Of a DNA stretch of 14,288 bases, positions 11,571 to 14,288 are shown piece by piece. The notes beneath the pieces are model-generated. The model did no database searches and was not told the origin of the DNA. It saw only the letters and a list, made by a program, of their open reading frames with translations. Position 1 is the first letter of the stretch, and every line of letters starts with the position of its first letter. The translations under genes were made by a program, and so were the position numbers. The DNA comes from Paracoccaceae bacterium (GTDB taxonomy: Bacteria > Pseudomonadota > Alphaproteobacteria > Rhodobacterales > Rhodobacteraceae): positions 1 through 14,288 of the forward strand of contig RFUP01000020.1 in assembly GCA_009922885.1 (NCBI GenBank). The letters are read 5' to 3'.

Positions 11571-13607
11571 ATGTCGAACGATCCGCTGCTGCAACCCTAT
11601 AACCTGAAACACCTCACCCTGAAAAACCGGATCATGACCACGAGCCATGAACCGGCCTACCCCGAAGCCGGCATGCCGAAGGATCGCTACCGCGCCTATC
11701 ACGTGGAGCGCGCCAAGGCGGGTGTGGCCCTGACGATGACGGCGGGGTCGGCGGCGGTGTCGAAAGACAGCCCGCCTGTGTTCAACAATATCCTCGCCTA
11801 TAAGGACGAGGTTGTGGGCTGGATGAAGAAGCTGGCTGACGAATGCCACGACCACGGCTGCGCGGTGATGATCCAGCTCACCCACTTGGGCCGCCGCACC
11901 ACGTGGAACAAGGGCGACTGGCTGCCTTCGGTGGCCCCCGGCCCGTTCCGCGAACCCGCGCACCGCGCCTTTCCGAAGGTGGTTGAGGATTGGGATATCG
12001 CCCGCATCATCAACGATTACGCCGATGCTGCCGAGCGTATGGCCGCCGCTGGCCTCGATGGGATCGAGCTGGAATGCTACGGCCACCTGATGGACCAATT
12101 CGTCTCGCCTTTGACGAACACGCTTGAAGGTCCCTATGGCGGTGCTTTGGAAAACCGCACCCGCTTCGCGATGGATGTGATCGCGGCGATCCGCAAACGC
12201 GTGCCTGCGAATTTCCTCTTGGGTGTGCGCTATGTGGCGGATGAGGCCGAAGAGGGCGGCATCACGCCGGAAGAAGGCATCGCGTTTGGCAAGATCATGC
12301 GCGATTCCGGTAACGTCGATTTCCTCAACATCATTCGGGGCCGCATCCATACCGATCCGGCCATGACCGATGTGATCCCAGTTCAGGGCATGAAATCCGC
12401 GCCGCATCTCGATTTCGCGGGCCGTGTGAAGGCTGAAGTTGGCCTGCCCACCTTCCATGCCGCGCGCATCCCCGACGTGGCGACGGCGCGCTATGCGGTG
12501 GCGTCAGGCCAGCTCGATATGGTCGGGATGACCCGCGCACATATGGCCGATCCGCATCTGGTGCGTAAGATCATCGAAGGTCGCGAAGAGGATATCCGCC
12601 CCTGTGTGGGCGCCACTTACTGCCTTGACCGCATCTATCAGGCCGGTGACGCGCTCTGCCTGCACAACGCCGCCACGGGCCGCGAACTGACGATGCCGCA
12701 TACGATTGCACCCGCCTCTGAGAAAAAGCGCGTTGTGGTGATCGGCACCGGGCCTGCTGGCCTTGAAGCGGCGCGCGTTGCGGCCGAGCGTGGCCATGCG
12801 GTGACGGTGTTCGAAGCGGCTGACCAGCCCGGTGGCCAAGTGCGCCTCACCGCGCAAACCCAGCGCCGCTCGGAAATGATCGGGATCATCGATTGGCGCA
12901 TGGCGCAATGCGCGGCGCGCGACGTGGAGTTCCACTTCAACACATGGGCAGAAGCCCAAGACGTGACCGCGCTGAATCCCGATGTGGTGATCGTGGCAAC
13001 GGGTGGTTTGCCCAACACGGAAATCCTCAATGCAGGCAACGATCTGGTTGTCTCGACTTGGGATATCCTGTCGGGCGATGCCAAACCGGGCCGCGATGTG
13101 CTGCTCTATGACGACGCGGGCGACCATGCCGCGTTGCAGGCTGCCGATGTGATCGCGGCAGCAGGTTCGACGCTGGAAATCATGACGCCCGACCGCACGT
13201 TCGCGCCGGATGTGATGGCGATGAACCTCGTGCCCTATATGCGGACGCTGCAAGAGAAGGACGTGACCTTCACCGTCACGTGGCGTTTGATGGCTGCCGA
13301 GAAGGATGGAAACCGCCTCAAGGCCACCATCGGCACGGATTACTCGAAGCACACCGAAACCAAGCACTATGACCAGATCGTCGTGAACCACGGCACGCTC
13401 CCCAATGCGGACCTCTATTTCGCGCTGAAGGAGCTTTCGGTGAACCGCGGTGAAGTGGATCACGAGGCGCTGATTGCGGGCCGAAAGCAGGAGATCCGCA
13501 CCAATCCGGGTGGCAAATTCCAGCTTTTCCGTATCGGTGACGCGGTTTCGGCGCGCAACACGCATGCGGCTGTTTATGACGCGCTGCGCTTGGTGAAGGA
13601 TATCTAA
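11571..13607 (+). CDS. NADH:flavin oxidoreductase/tertiary amine demethylase (DgcA/StcD-like)
   Basis: This 678-residue enzyme is built like trimethylamine dehydrogenase and 2,4-dienoyl-CoA reductase. It has an FMN TIM barrel (1 to about 340) with His172 in ECYGHLMDQF, an Fe-S type Cys segment (345-363), and a dinucleotide-binding half starting VVVIGTGPAGLEAA (388-401) with PGGQV and VIVATGG. TMADH, dimethylglycine demethylase DgcA and N-methylproline demethylase StcD share this layout, oxidising an N-methyl group to formaldehyde. The neighbours suggest N-methylproline or a hydroxylated analogue. Two points are unusual against TMADH. There is no Cys in the first 91 residues, so FMN cannot be bound through an N-terminal Cys. 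The second cluster ligand is Ala348 (Cys345, Ala348, Cys351, Cys363). I believe close DgcA/StcD relatives share the latter. GGAAAGG precedes ATG 11571. Confidence 0.88.
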   Translation: MSNDPLLQPYNLKHLTLKNRIMTTSHEPAYPEAGMPKDRYRAYHVERAKAGVALTMTAGSAAVSKDSPPVFNNILAYKDEVVGWMKKLADECHDHGCAVMIQLTHLGRRTTWNKGDWLPSVAPGPFREPAHRAFPKVVEDWDIARIINDYADAAERMAAAGLDGIELECYGHLMDQFVSPLTNTLEGPYGGALENRTRFAMDVIAAIRKRVPANFLLGVRYVADEAEEGGITPEEGIAFGKIMRDSGNVDFLNIIRGRIHTDPAMTDVIPVQGMKSAPHLDFAGRVKAEVGLPTFHAARIPDVATARYAVASGQLDMVGMTRAHMADPHLVRKIIEGREEDIRPCVGATYCLDRIYQAGDALCLHNAATGRELTMPHTIAPASEKKRVVVIGTGPAGLEAARVAAERGHAVTVFEAADQPGGQVRLTAQTQRRSEMIGIIDWRMAQCAARDVEFHFNTWAEAQDVTALNPDVVIVATGGLPNTEILNAGNDLVVSTWDILSGDAKPGRDVLLYDDAGDHAALQAADVIAAAGSTLEIMTPDRTFAPDVMAMNLVPYMRTLQEKDVTFTVTWRLMAAEKDGNRLKATIGTDYSKHTETKHYDQIVVNHGTLPNADLYFALKELSVNRGEVDHEALIAGRKQEIRTNPGGKFQLFRIGDAVSARNTHAAVYDALRLVKDI

Positions 13608-13608
13608 T

Positions 13609-14288
13609 ATGCGCTCCACCCGGGTGATCCATACCGTTTCCATTCATGCCGAAGGCGAAGTGGGGGATGTGATCGTGGGTGGGGTGGCCCCGCCCCCCGG
13701 TGAAACGCTTTGGGAACAATCGCGGTTTCTGGCCAAGGATCAGGATCTGCGGCGCTTCATGCTGAACGAACCGCGCGGCGGGGTATTCCGGCATGTGAAC
13801 CTGCTCGTCCCGCCGAAAGACCCGCGCGCCCAGATGGGGTTTCTCATCATGGAGCCGGAAGACACGCCGCCGATGTCTGGCTCGAACTCGATCTGCGTGG
13901 CAACCGCGCTTTTGGATAGCGGCATCCTGCCGATGCAGGAGCCTGTGACGGAACTTGTGCTGGAAGCGCCCGGCGGCTTGGTGAAGGTGCGCGCCGATTG
14001 CCGGAACGGCAAGGCCGAGCGCATCCATGTGCAGAACCTGCCCTCTTTCGCGGCGCAGTTGGGCGCGAAGATCGAGGTCGAGGGGCTTGGGACGCTCATC
14101 GTGGATACGGCTTTCGGCGGCGATAGTTTCGTGATCGTTGATGCGGCGGCACTGGGGTTCGAGATCGCCCCGCAGGAAGCGCGCGACATCGCGCGACTCG
14201 GTGTGAGGATTTCGGATGCGGCAACCGAGCAACTGGGCTTTCATCACCCCACCCTGCCCGATTGGCGGCACATCTCCTTCTGCCTTTT
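13609..14288 (+). CDS. Proline racemase/hydroxyproline epimerase family protein (3' end beyond window)
   Basis: The first 226 codons are present and the frame is open to the window edge. The sequence fits the proline racemase superfamily: an N-terminal RVIHTVSIHAEGEVGDVIVGG, a PRGGVFRHVNLLVPP strand, and the catalytic segment PPMSGSNSICVAT (87-99). GGDSFVIVDA lies further on. The first catalytic residue, Cys in proline racemase and most 4-hydroxyproline epimerases, is Ser90 here. A Ser/Cys class with 4- and 3-hydroxyproline epimerase activity is known in the superfamily. The second catalytic residue lies beyond the window, so class cannot be settled. ATG 13609 comes 1 bp after the demethylase stop, with AAGGAT inside the preceding gene, so translation is probably coupled. 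It would convert the free hydroxyproline or proline released by demethylation, or act on the methylated form. Confidence 0.87.
   Translation, partial: MRSTRVIHTVSIHAEGEVGDVIVGGVAPPPGETLWEQSRFLAKDQDLRRFMLNEPRGGVFRHVNLLVPPKDPRAQMGFLIMEPEDTPPMSGSNSICVATALLDSGILPMQEPVTELVLEAPGGLVKVRADCRNGKAERIHVQNLPSFAAQLGAKIEVEGLGTLIVDTAFGGDSFVIVDAAALGFEIAPQEARDIARLGVRISDAATEQLGFHHPTLPDWRHISFCL

Noticed and set aside
12504..14271. Two long minus-strand open frames opposite the demethylase and the epimerase
   Set aside because: Arg/His-rich shadows of recognised enzymes; no ribosome binding site or domain.

Overview
The window looks like chromosomal DNA from a marine-type alphaproteobacterium of the Rhodobacterales (Roseobacter group or a close relative). 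The basis is the high GC content, the GC-rich codon use in all the housekeeping genes, the long CTC-type L25 next to Pth, the PCu(A)C copper chaperone, and the betaine-demethylase type cluster at the right end. This is inference from recognised families, not a database match. There are no rRNA, tRNA, CRISPR or insertion-sequence signatures.

Region 1 (about 1-2360, plus strand) is the least ordinary part. Three small secreted proteins lie in a row, each with a signal peptide and an acidic, low-complexity repeat tail rich in Asp, Gly, Ser or His. The second and third are paralogues sharing a PepSY-like N-terminal domain. They are followed, 18 bp later, by a 180-residue protein with two membrane helices and a C-terminal LuxR-type helix-turn-helix. 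The third secreted gene has an apparent one-base frameshift in a T5G5 run inside its signal peptide. The set may be a small envelope stress or cation-responsive module with its own membrane-tethered regulator. That function is an inference.

Region 2 (2356-5219, minus strand) holds a housekeeping block read leftwards: rplY, a Rho-independent terminator, pth, a DUF2332 protein and a DUF2237 protein. The last three are tightly spaced. The DUF2237 gene and the membrane LuxR gene converge with overlapping stop codons.

Region 3 (5344-7897) holds a low-molecular-weight tyrosine phosphatase (minus) divergent from a class III-like sirtuin (plus). After these come a PCu(A)C copper chaperone and a small Cys/His exported protein (both minus, probably one unit), then rpmB with its own terminator (minus).

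Region 4 (8122-14288) is catabolic. A D-arginine-dehydrogenase-like FAD enzyme (plus) converges on a TetR regulator (minus). The TetR gene is divergent from a three-gene operon: a non-pyrrolysine MttB-like methyltransferase, a TMADH/DgcA/StcD-type flavin demethylase, and a proline racemase/hydroxyproline epimerase family enzyme cut by the window edge. The TetR/mttB intergenic region carries three TTGAC repeats at exact 21-bp spacing, two of them as full palindromes, and these look like the operators. Together these genes fit stepwise N-demethylation and epimerisation of a proline-type or hydroxyproline-type betaine. The corrinoid protein and methyl acceptor enzyme that an MttB-type enzyme would need are not in the window.
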